From Betaproteobacteria bacterium (GTDB taxonomy: Bacteria > Pseudomonadota > Gammaproteobacteria > Burkholderiales > SG8-41), in assembly GCA_947486575.1 (NCBI GenBank), contig CANKUB010000013.1, positions 1 through 58,532 of the forward strand: a stretch of 58,532 nt of DNA, read 5' to 3'. The position numbers and the translations under genes were made by a program. Each line of letters starts with the position of its first letter. Positions within the stretch are counted from its first letter, which is position 1. Positions 8,817 through 17,423 of this stretch are shown one piece after another. The notes under the pieces were generated by a model. That model saw only the letters and a program-made list of their open reading frames with translations, had not been told where the DNA came from and searched no databases.

Positions 8817-9123
8817 AGGCAAGCAAGAGACACTGGTACGACTGGATTTGAATAATCCGGTCTTTCAACAGAATTTGCTCGCGCTGCAAAAGCAAGAACG
8901 CCACGCCGCGCTGGATACGCTTAACAAGTTGCGTCAGCTGAGCTGGAATCAGGTGTACCGCGATCAAGGCTTGAAGTGGGAAAAAATCATCAGCATAAAA
9001 CCGCCGACCGGCATTGATGCCTTGTATTCATTGCGCATCACGCAGTCACGGCGGGCAACCGCCTATCGGGATGGCGCGTTTATTCGACTGCTGTCCATTG
9101 CGACAGATCACGACAGCACCTAA
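8809..9123 (+). CDS. RelE-like mRNA interferase toxin
   Basis: A 104-residue protein. The C-terminal half, with YSLRITQSRRATAYRDG and FIRLLSIATDHDSTY, matches RelE/ParE-superfamily toxins in which basic residues near the last strand contact mRNA on the ribosome. It overlaps the antitoxin by 8 bases, giving coupled translation. The downstream 9124-9480 stretch holds only eroded reading frames. Confidence 0.72.
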   Translation: MPEGKQETLVRLDLNNPVFQQNLLALQKQERHAALDTLNKLRQLSWNQVYRDQGLKWEKIISIKPPTGIDALYSLRITQSRRATAYRDGAFIRLLSIATDHDST

Positions 9124-9136
9124 GGCAAGAAATAAC

Positions 9137-9271
9137 ATCAAAGTTCGCCGCACGGTTGTGCCCGCGCTGCGCGATGCGCTGCGGGTATCCCACCAGATTT
9201 ACGCGCGAACGGTGAGGCATGCTTTTCTTCTCAGCTCAGGCAATATGTGTGTTCATTGGAAAACAGTTTGA
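9137..9271 (+). pseudogene. Eroded fragment, possibly HTH antitoxin-like
   Basis: The frame at 9137-9208 reads VRRTVVPALRDALRVSHQIY, which resembles helix-turn-helix antitoxins partnered with RelE/HigB toxins. It has no credible start and then degenerates to a stop at 9269-9271. Weak evidence; it may be chance. Confidence 0.25.
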
Positions 9272-9316
9272 CTCCAGTACGAATGGCGGTAATGTTGGGC
9301 TTATCAGCCCAATCTG

Positions 9317-9412
9317 CCGGGCTTGAAAACGCAATCGGGTGTGTTGACCAAGGCTGACATGGCGGCAATAGAGGATGCGATTCTGGTGCATTTGGGCATG
9401 CGCAAGCAATAA
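9317..9412 (+). pseudogene. Eroded fragment, possibly PemK/MazF-like C-terminus
   Basis: The frame ending at the TAA at 9410-9412 reads TKADMAAIEDAILVHLGM before the end, similar to the C-terminal helix of MazF/PemK-type toxins (AIxxAxxxHLGL). There is no upstream continuation in any frame. It suggests a toxin-antitoxin graveyard between 9124 and 9480. Confidence 0.3.
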
Positions 9413-9480
9413 CGCTGCCCCCGTAACACCCTTGTATGCTCTGCCGCGCAAACAGCGCGCAGAGGGAGTCTCAAAATTGG

Positions 9481-10470
9481 CTACCGTACAGCCGCCGATA
9501 CACCCGCAATCGCATCCGCCATGCGCACAATATTCTGCGCCATGCGCAAATTAGCTACATCGATCAACTTGCCATCAATCTGCACCGCGCCACGTTTTTC
9601 GCGTGCGGCTTCTTCCATTGCCGCGAGCACGCGCCGCGCGTCGGCGACTTCTTTTTCGCTGGGGCTGAACGCCACGTTAGATGGCGCAATCTGTGATGGG
9701 TGTATCACCATGCGTCCGGCGAAACCCATTGCTGCGGCGCGCTTGGTTGCGGCCAGAAATCCGGCGGCGTCTTTGATGTCGCCAAATGCACCGTCGAGCG
9801 GACGCAATCCATAGGCGCGGCACGCCACCACCACGCGATTCTGCGCGGCATGCCACGGATCCGTTTGCGTATAGCTGCGCTGGCCTGCGGCATCGGCGTC
9901 GCTCAACACGCCGTGATCGGGATGCAGTCCACCGATGGACGTGGTGCGCATGCGCAGCGATGCTGCAAGATCGCCCGCGCCGAAGTACATCGCCTCCAGC
10001 CGCTTTGATGATTGCGCGATGGCCTCAACATTCGTCAACCCCAAAGCAGTTTCGATCAACGCAACGAAGCCGATTTTTTTACTGCGCGCACGCGATTGCT
10101 CAATCTGCGTCACCAGCATATCCAGCGCGTAAATGTCGGCAGGAACGCCGACTTTAGGCATCATGATCATATCCAGACGCGGGCAGTTTTCAACGATGTC
10201 GATCACGTCGCGATACATGTAGTGCGTGTCTGCGCCGTTGATGCGCACACTCATGCCCTTGGCGCCCCAATCGATTTCGTTCAAGCCTTTGATCACATTG
10301 GCACGCGCCTTTTCTTTGTCGCCGGGCGCAACGGCATCTTCCACATCCAAAAAAATCACGTCGGCGGCGGAGCGTGCGGCTTTCTCGAACAGTGCGGGTG
10401 TCGATCCGGGCACGGCCAACTCGGTGCGATGTAAACGTGCTGCGGGGCCTTCAGGCTGGGTAAAACTCAT
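9481..10470 (-). CDS. CoA-ester lyase of the HpcH/HpaI (citrate lyase beta, malyl-CoA lyase) family
   Basis: A 329-residue TIM-barrel lyase. The N-terminal RTELAVPGSTPALFEKAARS and VIFLDVEDAV, the metal-ligand region with MIMMPKV and FVALIETALGLTNVE, and the C-terminal GFAGRMVIHPSQI are the landmarks of CitE and L-malyl-CoA/beta-methylmalyl-CoA lyases. It should split or form a malyl-CoA-type ester using Mg2+. It follows the 3-hydroxyisobutyrate-dehydrogenase-like gene by 43 bases on the same strand. That gap is filled by a copy of the AT-rich element, and no Shine-Dalgarno is visible before the ATG. Confidence 0.9.
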   Translation of the reverse strand: MSFTQPEGPAARLHRTELAVPGSTPALFEKAARSAADVIFLDVEDAVAPGDKEKARANVIKGLNEIDWGAKGMSVRINGADTHYMYRDVIDIVENCPRLDMIMMPKVGVPADIYALDMLVTQIEQSRARSKKIGFVALIETALGLTNVEAIAQSSKRLEAMYFGAGDLAASLRMRTTSIGGLHPDHGVLSDADAAGQRSYTQTDPWHAAQNRVVVACRAYGLRPLDGAFGDIKDAAGFLAATKRAAAMGFAGRMVIHPSQIAPSNVAFSPSEKEVADARRVLAAMEEAAREKRGAVQIDGKLIDVANLRMAQNIVRMADAIAGVSAAVR

Positions 10471-10480
10471 AATAATTTAC

Positions 10481-10510
10481 TCAATAAAAACAATAAGTTA
10501 CAATTATTTC
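10481..10510 (+). repeat. Dispersed AT-rich element, copy 2
   Basis: Exact core TCAATAAAAACAATAA followed by GTTACAATTATTTC. It fills most of the 43-base gap between two minus-strand genes and ends 10 bases before the lyase start codon, where a Shine-Dalgarno would be expected. Confidence 0.75.
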
Positions 10511-10513
10511 AAT

Positions 10514-11386
10514 TTACTTTCGACTCAGACTTTCCAGCACATCAATCAATACCGAAAGATCACTGCCACCCTCCCCTCGCCCAATCGCTGCGTTGATTTG
10601 CTGCATGGTCACCGCAGACGCAGGCGCCGCCGCGCCGTGCTCATGCACGAGGCCCAGCGCGATATTCATATCCTTGTGATACAGCCGCGTGTCAATGCCA
10701 TTGACGAAATTGCGCTCAACCATGCGCTTGCCAAAAACATCCAGCACGCGGCTCGATGCAATACCACCCATCAGCACCTCGCGCACAATAGCCGGATCAA
10801 CGCCGCAGCGTTTCGCCAGCGCCAGCGCTTCGGCCGCGCCCTGCGCCGTCACCAGCAGCAACAACTGATTACACGCCTTGGTGATTTGTCCGGCGCCACG
10901 GTCACCCACGCGAATAATGGTTTTGCCCATGCACGCGAACAGCGGCTTGATGCGCTCGAACACTTCAGGCTTGCCACCGGCCATGATGGCGAGCGTGGCT
11001 TGCTCCGCACCGGTGGGACCGCCGGATACCGGTGCATCCAGCATCTCCACACCCTTTTTCAGCAACTCGGCCGCGACGTGGCGCGCGACAGTTGGTGAGA
11101 TGGTTTCCATATCCACCAGCACGCTGCCCGCTTTTGCGCCCTGAGCAATACCATCAGCGCCCAGTACGATTTGCTCGACATCTTGCGAATTCGTCACCAT
11201 CGTAAATACCACTTCGCATACTGCTGCCAGCGCAGCAGGCGTGTCATAACGCGTCGCGCCTGCCGCCACCAGTGGCGCTGCGGATTCCGCACGGCGCGCA
11301 TACACGCCCATGCTGTGCCCGTGCTTCATCAAGTGCAGCGCCATCGGGCGACCCATCACACCCAGTCCGATAAAACCCAGCTTCAT
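10514..11386 (-). CDS. NAD(P)-dependent beta-hydroxyacid dehydrogenase (3-hydroxyisobutyrate/tartronate-semialdehyde type)
   Basis: A 290-residue enzyme. The nucleotide-binding loop GFIGLGVMGRPMA is at the N-terminus, the substrate-binding signature DAPVSGGPTGAEQATL lies at about 120, and the catalytic Lys is in GAGQITKACNQL. It belongs to the family of 3-hydroxyisobutyrate dehydrogenase, tartronate-semialdehyde reductase and succinic-semialdehyde reductase; the precise substrate cannot be read from motifs. AAAGGAG precedes the ATG. It is likely in one unit with the CoA-ester lyase. Confidence 0.9.
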   Translation of the reverse strand: MKLGFIGLGVMGRPMALHLMKHGHSMGVYARRAESAAPLVAAGATRYDTPAALAAVCEVVFTMVTNSQDVEQIVLGADGIAQGAKAGSVLVDMETISPTVARHVAAELLKKGVEMLDAPVSGGPTGAEQATLAIMAGGKPEVFERIKPLFACMGKTIIRVGDRGAGQITKACNQLLLLVTAQGAAEALALAKRCGVDPAIVREVLMGGIASSRVLDVFGKRMVERNFVNGIDTRLYHKDMNIALGLVHEHGAAAPASAVTMQQINAAIGRGEGGSDLSVLIDVLESLSRK

Positions 11387-11420
11387 GAGAACTCCTTTGT
11401 TGGATTACGCAACCTGTACG

Positions 11421-11792
11421 CTACGCCGACTGGGTGGCAGCAGCGATTTCTGCCCGCAACCCCTCGTCGGCCAAGGCATACGCTGTCGCGAGCGATTCAA
11501 CCAGTGCCGGACAATCCGCAAGCGCGTTGTTCTTGCCTGCCATTTCAAGCGCGCGCGCGAGTTCACCCACACGCGTCGCCCCCAGACTCAGGCTGGTGGA
11601 TTTCAGTGAATGCGCGTGGCGCGTCAGACCTGCGCTGTCGCCGGCTGCCACCGCAGCCTTGATCTGCGAAACCTGCGCCGGGGCATCACCCAGATAACTG
11701 TTGATAATCTGCGCCAGCAGCCCGGCGGAACCATCAGGATCCAGCGCTCGCAACTCATCCAGTGCAGCTTGATTCAACGCCATAGTGAGCAT
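11421..11792 (-). CDS. Hpt (histidine phosphotransfer) domain protein
   Basis: A 123-residue four-helix protein with the phosphotransfer motif AHSLKSTSLSLGA, His61 being the expected phosphorylated residue. It would pass phosphate between a hybrid sensor kinase and a response regulator, neither of which is encoded nearby. It lies 36 bases downstream of the FIST gene on the same strand. FIST sensors are often paired with signalling domains, so a sensory unit is plausible. An alternative start is the ATG three codons further in. Confidence 0.85.
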   Translation of the reverse strand: MLTMALNQAALDELRALDPDGSAGLLAQIINSYLGDAPAQVSQIKAAVAAGDSAGLTRHAHSLKSTSLSLGATRVGELARALEMAGKNNALADCPALVESLATAYALADEGLRAEIAAATQSA

Positions 11793-11828
11793 CTCAATTT
11801 AATCACCTCTATCAGCAAGCAGCCATCG

Positions 11829-12995
11829 TTAATCAGACAAGCAGGTGATGGTCATTGTCTGATTGTGCAACTGACAACTGATTACACCGGTGGCCCCGGC
11901 GTACGGGCTGATTTCGCCGTTGGAATAAAACCCCGTAATCTGCGCGTGCGGGCCGAATACCTGCGCCACCGCCTCGATTTCTTCATCCACGCGATCGCCC
12001 ATCACCAGCTTGCGGCCCACGCAACTGACCAACAGCGCCAGATACGGCGCGTCTTTTTTGATTTTTTTACGCGCCGCTTGAGCGGCAGCTTCAGCGCCGT
12101 TCACCAACGCGTCGTTACTGGCCGTCATCAAGCGCAGATAATTGCCCTCGGCAATATCACCTGCCAGCGTGAGGCTGCCGTTGGCTTCGTTTATGCCGAG
12201 TATGGTGCGTATCAAACCCGTTTCGCTGTGATCTGCACCCAGCATCGCAAACGGAAACAATAGTCCCGACCCCGGCAAATCACGCGCGTAGTCGCCCAGG
12301 TAGCGCCGGTAAATTTCAAGAGCAGGCTCACCGTCCAGCTCGTACAGCACATTCGCACTGGCACGCGTGATCAGGCGCGTTGCGCCAAACGGCTGCCAGC
12401 CGCCAAACGACCCGTGCGCAAGCCGAATAGCATCGCCATAAAAACCGATGCCCACCACATGCTTATCACTCACGGTGCCATCGCATAATGTCCACGTGTG
12501 CGTAAACTGGCCACCATCGCCCGCGAGACCGCCCACCAACGTAACCTCGGCGCCAGCCACCGCTGCAATACCATCAATCAACGCACTGCCATTGATATTC
12601 ACGCCTTGCGCAAAAACCAGTATTGCGTTTAACTTCGCGCCCGCCCACTCACTTGCCAACTGAGTTGCGAGTCGCTCACCCGCAACTTGCGAATCGGCCA
12701 TGCCGGAATACTCAACGCTGGCAACGCGAAACGCAGGATCCTTGAAGCGGATTGCGGTCATCACCACACTGTCGTCCGCCACGCCATTGGCGGATATTTC
12801 ACCAGCTGTGCTGCATCCTGCGTGATGGGCATCCGCAAAACGGCTGCGTAACAATGCACACAGGCGCGGGTCTGTGAGACGACTCACCGACCCAAACACC
12901 AGCACCAGATGCGGATTGATCAGAGCCAGCGGTGCTAACGCCGCTGACGACGCCGCATCAAACGCGGCTGCAAACTGTGCCTGACGGATTTCCAT
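11829..12995 (-). CDS. FIST domain sensory protein
   Basis: A 388-residue protein with a FIST_N domain (about 30-230, including HLVLVFGSVSRLTDP and the HHAGCSTAGEIS segment) and a FIST_C domain (about 240-370, with CVGRKLVMGDRVDEE and ITGFYSNGEISPY). FIST domains are proposed to bind small ligands such as amino acids. There is no membrane helix and no output domain, so it probably signals through a partner; the Hpt gene immediately downstream is the candidate. Confidence 0.9.
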   Translation of the reverse strand: MEIRQAQFAAAFDAASSAALAPLALINPHLVLVFGSVSRLTDPRLCALLRSRFADAHHAGCSTAGEISANGVADDSVVMTAIRFKDPAFRVASVEYSGMADSQVAGERLATQLASEWAGAKLNAILVFAQGVNINGSALIDGIAAVAGAEVTLVGGLAGDGGQFTHTWTLCDGTVSDKHVVGIGFYGDAIRLAHGSFGGWQPFGATRLITRASANVLYELDGEPALEIYRRYLGDYARDLPGSGLLFPFAMLGADHSETGLIRTILGINEANGSLTLAGDIAEGNYLRLMTASNDALVNGAEAAAQAARKKIKKDAPYLALLVSCVGRKLVMGDRVDEEIEAVAQVFGPHAQITGFYSNGEISPYAGATGVISCQLHNQTMTITCLSD

Positions 12996-13032
12996 AGGCT
13001 GTTATTCTATGATTTTAAATGATAAAAAATAT

Positions 13033-13060
13033 TCAATAAAAACAATTAGTTACGATATTA
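13033..13060 (+). repeat. Dispersed AT-rich element, copy 3
   Basis: TCAATAAAAACAATTA followed by GTTACGATATTA. It overlaps the stop codon (13050-13052) and last codons of the 2-hydroxyacid dehydrogenase, and lies 38 bases upstream of the FIST start. It shares 18 identical bases with the copy inside mmsA. Confidence 0.75.
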
Positions 13061-14039
13061 CTTCACTGCGCCGAAAATCAGGATTAACCAGATTCGGCGG
13101 CACTATTCCACTTAACGCTGCCGCCAGATTTTTCGCGGCTGTCATCGCCATCGCGCGGCGCGTGGCTTCCGTTGAGCTGCCGATGTGCGGCGCAAGCACG
13201 ACGTTTTTAAGTTGTAAAAACCCGGCGTCGAGTTTGGGTTCGCCTTCGTAAACATCAAGCCCCGCCGCGCGAATCACGCCGTTGCTCAATGCGTGTATCA
13301 ATGCTTTATCGTCCACCACGCCGCCGCGTGTGGCGTTAATCAGAATTGCACTCGATTTCATTTTCGCCAATTCTTTTGCGCCGATCATGTGATGCGTTTG
13401 CGGCGAATACGGCATTTGCAGAATAATAAAATCGGCTTGTGCAAACAGCTCATCCAGACTCACATACACCGCCTGCGCACGCGCTTCAATCTCAGCCGCC
13501 ACGCGCTTGCGATTGTGATAAATCACTTTCATGTCAAAGCCCGCGGCGCGTTTGGCAATCACCTGACCAATGCGGCCCATGCCGATGATGCCGAGCGTAG
13601 CGTGATGCACATCCACGCCCAGCCATTGCTTTAGTTTCCAGCCTGTCCATTCGCCGTTGCGTATGTACGATTCCACTTCGGTGATGCGGCGCGCGGTGGC
13701 GAGCATCAGCGCAAACGCGAGATCGGCTGTGCTGTCGTCGAGCACGCCGGGCGTATTGGTCACTTGAATACCGCGCGCAGTGCAGGCGGGCACATCAATA
13801 TTGTTGTAGCCCACCGCGATATTGGCCACAGCTTTTAACTGCGGCGCGGCCGCAAGCAATGCTGCATCCACGCGATCCGTCAGCGCGCACATCAGCCCTT
13901 GTGCGTTTGCAAGCTTGCCCGCCAATGCTTCGGGTGTGTACGGCACGTCGGCCTGATTGTCAGCGACGTCACAGTAATGTTTCAGATAATCAATAGCGTC
14001 ATCGAAAACTTCTCGCGTAATAATGACTTTTGGTTTCAT
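13050..14039 (-). CDS. D-2-hydroxyacid dehydrogenase (glyoxylate/2-ketogluconate reductase-like)
   Basis: A 329-residue enzyme. It has a NAD(P) loop GIIGMGRIGQ, then the three catalytic regions: Arg in INATRGGVVDD, Glu in AGLDVYEGEP and His in LAPHIGSSTEA. The N-terminal NIAVGYNNIDVPACTARGI is typical of GhrB/TkrA-like glyoxylate, hydroxypyruvate or 2-ketogluconate reductases. The frame runs on upstream into the MFS gene, but ATG at 14039 opens the conserved domain (MKPKVIITREVF), so it is taken as the start. It follows the MFS carrier by 10 bases; a transported sugar acid or hydroxyacid is the likely substrate. Confidence 0.92.
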   Translation of the reverse strand: MKPKVIITREVFDDAIDYLKHYCDVADNQADVPYTPEALAGKLANAQGLMCALTDRVDAALLAAAPQLKAVANIAVGYNNIDVPACTARGIQVTNTPGVLDDSTADLAFALMLATARRITEVESYIRNGEWTGWKLKQWLGVDVHHATLGIIGMGRIGQVIAKRAAGFDMKVIYHNRKRVAAEIEARAQAVYVSLDELFAQADFIILQMPYSPQTHHMIGAKELAKMKSSAILINATRGGVVDDKALIHALSNGVIRAAGLDVYEGEPKLDAGFLQLKNVVLAPHIGSSTEATRRAMAMTAAKNLAAALSGIVPPNLVNPDFRRSEVIS

Positions 14040-14049
14040 GTGCCGCTCC

Positions 14050-15297
14050 TCAATGCTTATTCCCTGCGATTTCATCAGCCCAGATATTACGGCATCGCGT
14101 CTCGCGCACATAGAGCGCGCCCACGAAGCCCAGCACCGCGAACACCGCCAGCGACGACATCGCAATACGAAAATCCGCCATGGTTCCAGATGCGGAGCCC
14201 ATTTTACTGGCATCGAGCATGGCCCCTGCCAGCGGCTGCAGAATACCCGCTGCGAGAAATCCGCCGGTGTTGGCGACGCTGATTGCCATGCCCGCATGCT
14301 CGGGCGGATTCACTTCTTTCGATAGTGACCAGGCAAAGGTAAAGCCGGGCGCTGCTGCCCCCATCAACGCGCACATCGTAAACGTCCACTCGCCCGGCAC
14401 ACCCATCAACCACACTGCCCACAACACAAGATAAAGCGCCGCCACCACCAGCAGCACGGGCTTGCGTTTACCCAGATAATCCGACACGCGCGCCATCGCC
14501 ACACTGGAAATCGCCAGCGTAATAATGATAATGGCCGCGTGCTGGCTCGCTACCACGGCGGATTTGCCATACACCTGTGTCAGCATCGGTGCCAGCCACA
14601 GCCCGATAAAACACATGTAGCTGCCAGATAGGCCAAAGCTCACCCAGAACGCGGGCCAGGTGGCACGATTTCTCAGCACAGCAACGAGATCGGCTCGCCA
14701 ATCGCGTACACCAGCATTTTGCGAGATGGTGGAAACATGATCCTCCGCCAACCACCAGGTCAGCAGCGCCACCAGCACAGAGGCCACGCCAATCGCCACG
14801 AACACCTCACGCCACGACACAAAAGTTACCAGCCAAGCCAGCGGTACCGTCGCCGACAGCGCGCCGCAGAGTCCGATGAGATTCACGCCGCTTGCGACAG
14901 TGGCAAAATGGCGTTCTTCGAACCACTGTGAGCAAATCTTGAGCAGCGCAACAAAGGCCACCGACACGCCGAGCCCCGCCAGCGTGCGTCCGAATGCGGC
15001 GGCCCAAAATGTATCTGCCAGACCAAACAGTATGGAACCCCCGCCCGCCACCATACCGCCAGCGGTCAACACCCGCTTCGGACCCAGCGTATCGACCAGC
15101 ACGCCGGTGGGTATCTGCATCACGGTGTAGATGTAGAAGTAGGTGGCCGCCAAGGCGCCGAGGGCGGCGCTGTTGACGGCGAACGCGCGCGTCAACTCGT
15201 CGGCAATGGAAACGGGCGCGACGCGGTGAAAAAACGCCAGCCAGAAGGCTGCGCCGCCGAGCGCGAAGACGATCCAGCGCTGGGATATCTGTTTCAT
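14050..15297 (-). CDS. MFS transporter
   Basis: A 415-residue major facilitator with about 12 hydrophobic helices. The helix 2-3 loop GVLVDTLGPKRVL matches the MFS signature (GxLaDrxGrkxxl), and a second copy is VSDYLGKRKP after helix 8. It is closest in type to organic-acid or hexuronate carriers, but the substrate cannot be told. It is followed by the 2-hydroxyacid dehydrogenase in the same direction, which suggests an uptake-and-reduction pair. Confidence 0.88.
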   Translation of the reverse strand: MKQISQRWIVFALGGAAFWLAFFHRVAPVSIADELTRAFAVNSAALGALAATYFYIYTVMQIPTGVLVDTLGPKRVLTAGGMVAGGGSILFGLADTFWAAAFGRTLAGLGVSVAFVALLKICSQWFEERHFATVASGVNLIGLCGALSATVPLAWLVTFVSWREVFVAIGVASVLVALLTWWLAEDHVSTISQNAGVRDWRADLVAVLRNRATWPAFWVSFGLSGSYMCFIGLWLAPMLTQVYGKSAVVASQHAAIIIITLAISSVAMARVSDYLGKRKPVLLVVAALYLVLWAVWLMGVPGEWTFTMCALMGAAAPGFTFAWSLSKEVNPPEHAGMAISVANTGGFLAAGILQPLAGAMLDASKMGSASGTMADFRIAMSSLAVFAVLGFVGALYVRETRCRNIWADEIAGNKH

Positions 15298-15318
15298 TGA
15301 GGCGCGTGAATCGTAATA

Positions 15319-15371
15319 CGTGAAACGTGAATCTGGTTTTTATGTTTCACGGCCCACAATCACGTTTCACG
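15319..15371. repeat. Perfect 12-base inverted repeat with internal copies
   Basis: CGTGAAACGTGA at 15319-15330 and its exact complement TCACGTTTCACG at 15360-15371. A further GTTTCACG lies between them at 15344-15351. It fills the gap between the MFS start and the TRAP permease end. No T run is present, so a simple terminator is unlikely. Confidence 0.6.
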
Positions 15372-15380
15372 CCGGGGAAA

Positions 15381-17423
15381 TCATCCCGCCCCATACAGGA
15401 AGTTCGGCAGCCACAACGTCATGCCCGGCCAGATGTACATGAACGCCAGGCACAGAATGACGATCAGCATATAAGGCATCATGCCGGCGAAAATCTGATT
15501 GAGTGTGACGTGTTTCGGTGCAACACCCTTGAGATAAAACGCCGACATCGCCACCGGTGGCGACAGGAATGCCGCTTGCAGGTTCACCGCCACCATCGTT
15601 CCGAACAGTATCGGGTCTACCTGAAAATGCGTCAGCAAGGGAATGAAAATCGGCACGAAGATTACGATGATCTCGGTCCATTCGAGCGGCCAGCCGAGGA
15701 TGAAAATAATCGCCTGCGACAACATCAAAAACTGTAGCGGCGTGAGGTCCATGCTCAGCACCCAGCGCTCGATCAATTGCTGGCCACCGTGCAAGGCAAA
15801 TACCGCAGAGAACAGCGCCGAACCCACAAACAACCAGCACACCATCGCCGTGGTTTTCGCCGTCAGGAAAGTGGATTCCTTGATGTTGCTCACCAGCTTC
15901 TTCTGCGTGGCAAGGTCCCAAATCCAAGGCACCGCCGTGCCAGCAAACAGTGCGCCGAGGCATGCGGAAACGATCAACGTTACGACGCCGCCCTGCATAG
16001 TTCCCAGCGCCAAACCAACGATTCCGCCGACCAGACTCGCCCACAGCGCGCGTCGTGCATATTTTGCATAACTGGCAAGATACAACGCACCCAACGCGCC
16101 AATGCCCGCCGATTCCGATGCTGTGGTAATACCGAACAGAATCACTGCGAGTACGATGAAGGTGAGCAAGCCTAACGGCACCACCGACGATTCGAGCATT
16201 TTCAGAATTTCAAGCTGCTCGCCATCCATACGCCAGTAGTAAATGCCCAAAACACCCAGTGACAGCAAAGCCAGCGACCAGAACCAAGCGTAAAAATTTT
16301 TTGGAACTTTGCCCATATCCGCGCTCGTCGCCTGCGCAGCCTCAGAACCCATTTGCTCCGGCGCACCTTCTTTTACCGGCGCGGCAACGGATTCAGTGCT
16401 TGCACCACCCAGTTCTAACGGCTTTTCAGCACCGACTTCAACGGGCGGCTCCCGCACGCCGCCGTCGGCCATGGCCGCGGCCTGTGGCGCTGTCACAGCC
16501 ACGACCGGCACTACCGGTGGCGGCGCATTGTGAATAATCACATACCACCACCCGGCCACAAACAACATCACGGTGAGCGCAACCGGTACCAGCGCCGCCA
16601 GAAAATTTTGCACGATCAAGCCATACACGACAGGCTTGCCTTCGGGCGTTTGCGCGCCCGCAAGCGTTGATGGCTTGAACACCGCAGCAATCAATCCACC
16701 CATTACCCGTTGCGAGGCGCCGCGCTGCATGCGCTGGATCCACGCGGGCGCATCGACGTGATACAGGTCGGGCGGCAGCTTGGGCGCAATCTTGGGGTTA
16801 ATCAGCGCCCAGCCGATGATGTAGATTAGGTACAGCAAAGTAAGAAAAAAGCCGGGGAACATCGCCGCTGCATACAGTTTCACAATCGATTGGCCCGCAA
16901 CGGCGGCGTAAACGATCAGCATGACGGAAGGCGGGATCAGAATGCCCAGCGTGCCTCCCGCCGTAATCACACCGGAAGCCAGCCGCACGTCGTAGCCCGC
17001 ATTCAGCATCGGACGCAATGCAATGACACCCATCAACACCACCACCGCACCGACGATGCCCGAAGCAATGCCCCAGAACGCGCACACCAGCAAGGTGGTC
17101 ACCGCCAGTGACGCAGGTACGCGACGGAATGCCAACTGCACGCTATGGAACATTTTGTCCACTAGCGCCGCCCGCTCGATGACGTAGCCCATGAACACGA
17201 ACAACGGTATCGATAGCAAAGTTTCGTTGTTCATCGCGCCGAAGGTGCGCTGCACGAACAGATCGAACACCTGATTATTAAGCCACGGGCGCGCCGGATC
17301 AAAAAATGCCAGGAAGCCAAAGATCATCCCCAGCCCCATCATGGTAAACGCCGTCGGAAAACCCATCATGATCGCGGCCACGATCAGGCCCAGCATCAAC
17401 AGCCCGAGATACGGATCGCTCAT
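15381..17423 (-). CDS. TRAP transporter large permease (DctM type) with a large internal insert
   Basis: A 680-residue inner-membrane protein. The N-terminal third is a standard DctM half (MGFPTAFTMMGLGMIFGF, ETLLSIPLFVFMGYVIE, GGTLGILIPPSVMLIVYA), and the C-terminal third completes it (QAIIFILGWPLEWTEI, NLQAAFLSPPVAMSAFYLKG). Between them, about residues 215-385 add two hydrophobic segments flanking a Pro/Ala/Glu-rich stretch (about 295-370). Usual DctM proteins have about 430 residues; longer forms exist in some TRAP groups. Its ATG overlaps the stop of the DctQ gene. Confidence 0.9.
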   Translation of the reverse strand: MSDPYLGLLMLGLIVAAIMMGFPTAFTMMGLGMIFGFLAFFDPARPWLNNQVFDLFVQRTFGAMNNETLLSIPLFVFMGYVIERAALVDKMFHSVQLAFRRVPASLAVTTLLVCAFWGIASGIVGAVVVLMGVIALRPMLNAGYDVRLASGVITAGGTLGILIPPSVMLIVYAAVAGQSIVKLYAAAMFPGFFLTLLYLIYIIGWALINPKIAPKLPPDLYHVDAPAWIQRMQRGASQRVMGGLIAAVFKPSTLAGAQTPEGKPVVYGLIVQNFLAALVPVALTVMLFVAGWWYVIIHNAPPPVVPVVAVTAPQAAAMADGGVREPPVEVGAEKPLELGGASTESVAAPVKEGAPEQMGSEAAQATSADMGKVPKNFYAWFWSLALLSLGVLGIYYWRMDGEQLEILKMLESSVVPLGLLTFIVLAVILFGITTASESAGIGALGALYLASYAKYARRALWASLVGGIVGLALGTMQGGVVTLIVSACLGALFAGTAVPWIWDLATQKKLVSNIKESTFLTAKTTAMVCWLFVGSALFSAVFALHGGQQLIERWVLSMDLTPLQFLMLSQAIIFILGWPLEWTEIIVIFVPIFIPLLTHFQVDPILFGTMVAVNLQAAFLSPPVAMSAFYLKGVAPKHVTLNQIFAGMMPYMLIVILCLAFMYIWPGMTLWLPNFLYGAG

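Noticed and set aside
14040-14297. N-terminal extension of the 2-hydroxyacid dehydrogenase
   Set aside because: It overlaps the MFS gene in another frame, and the family start is at 14039.
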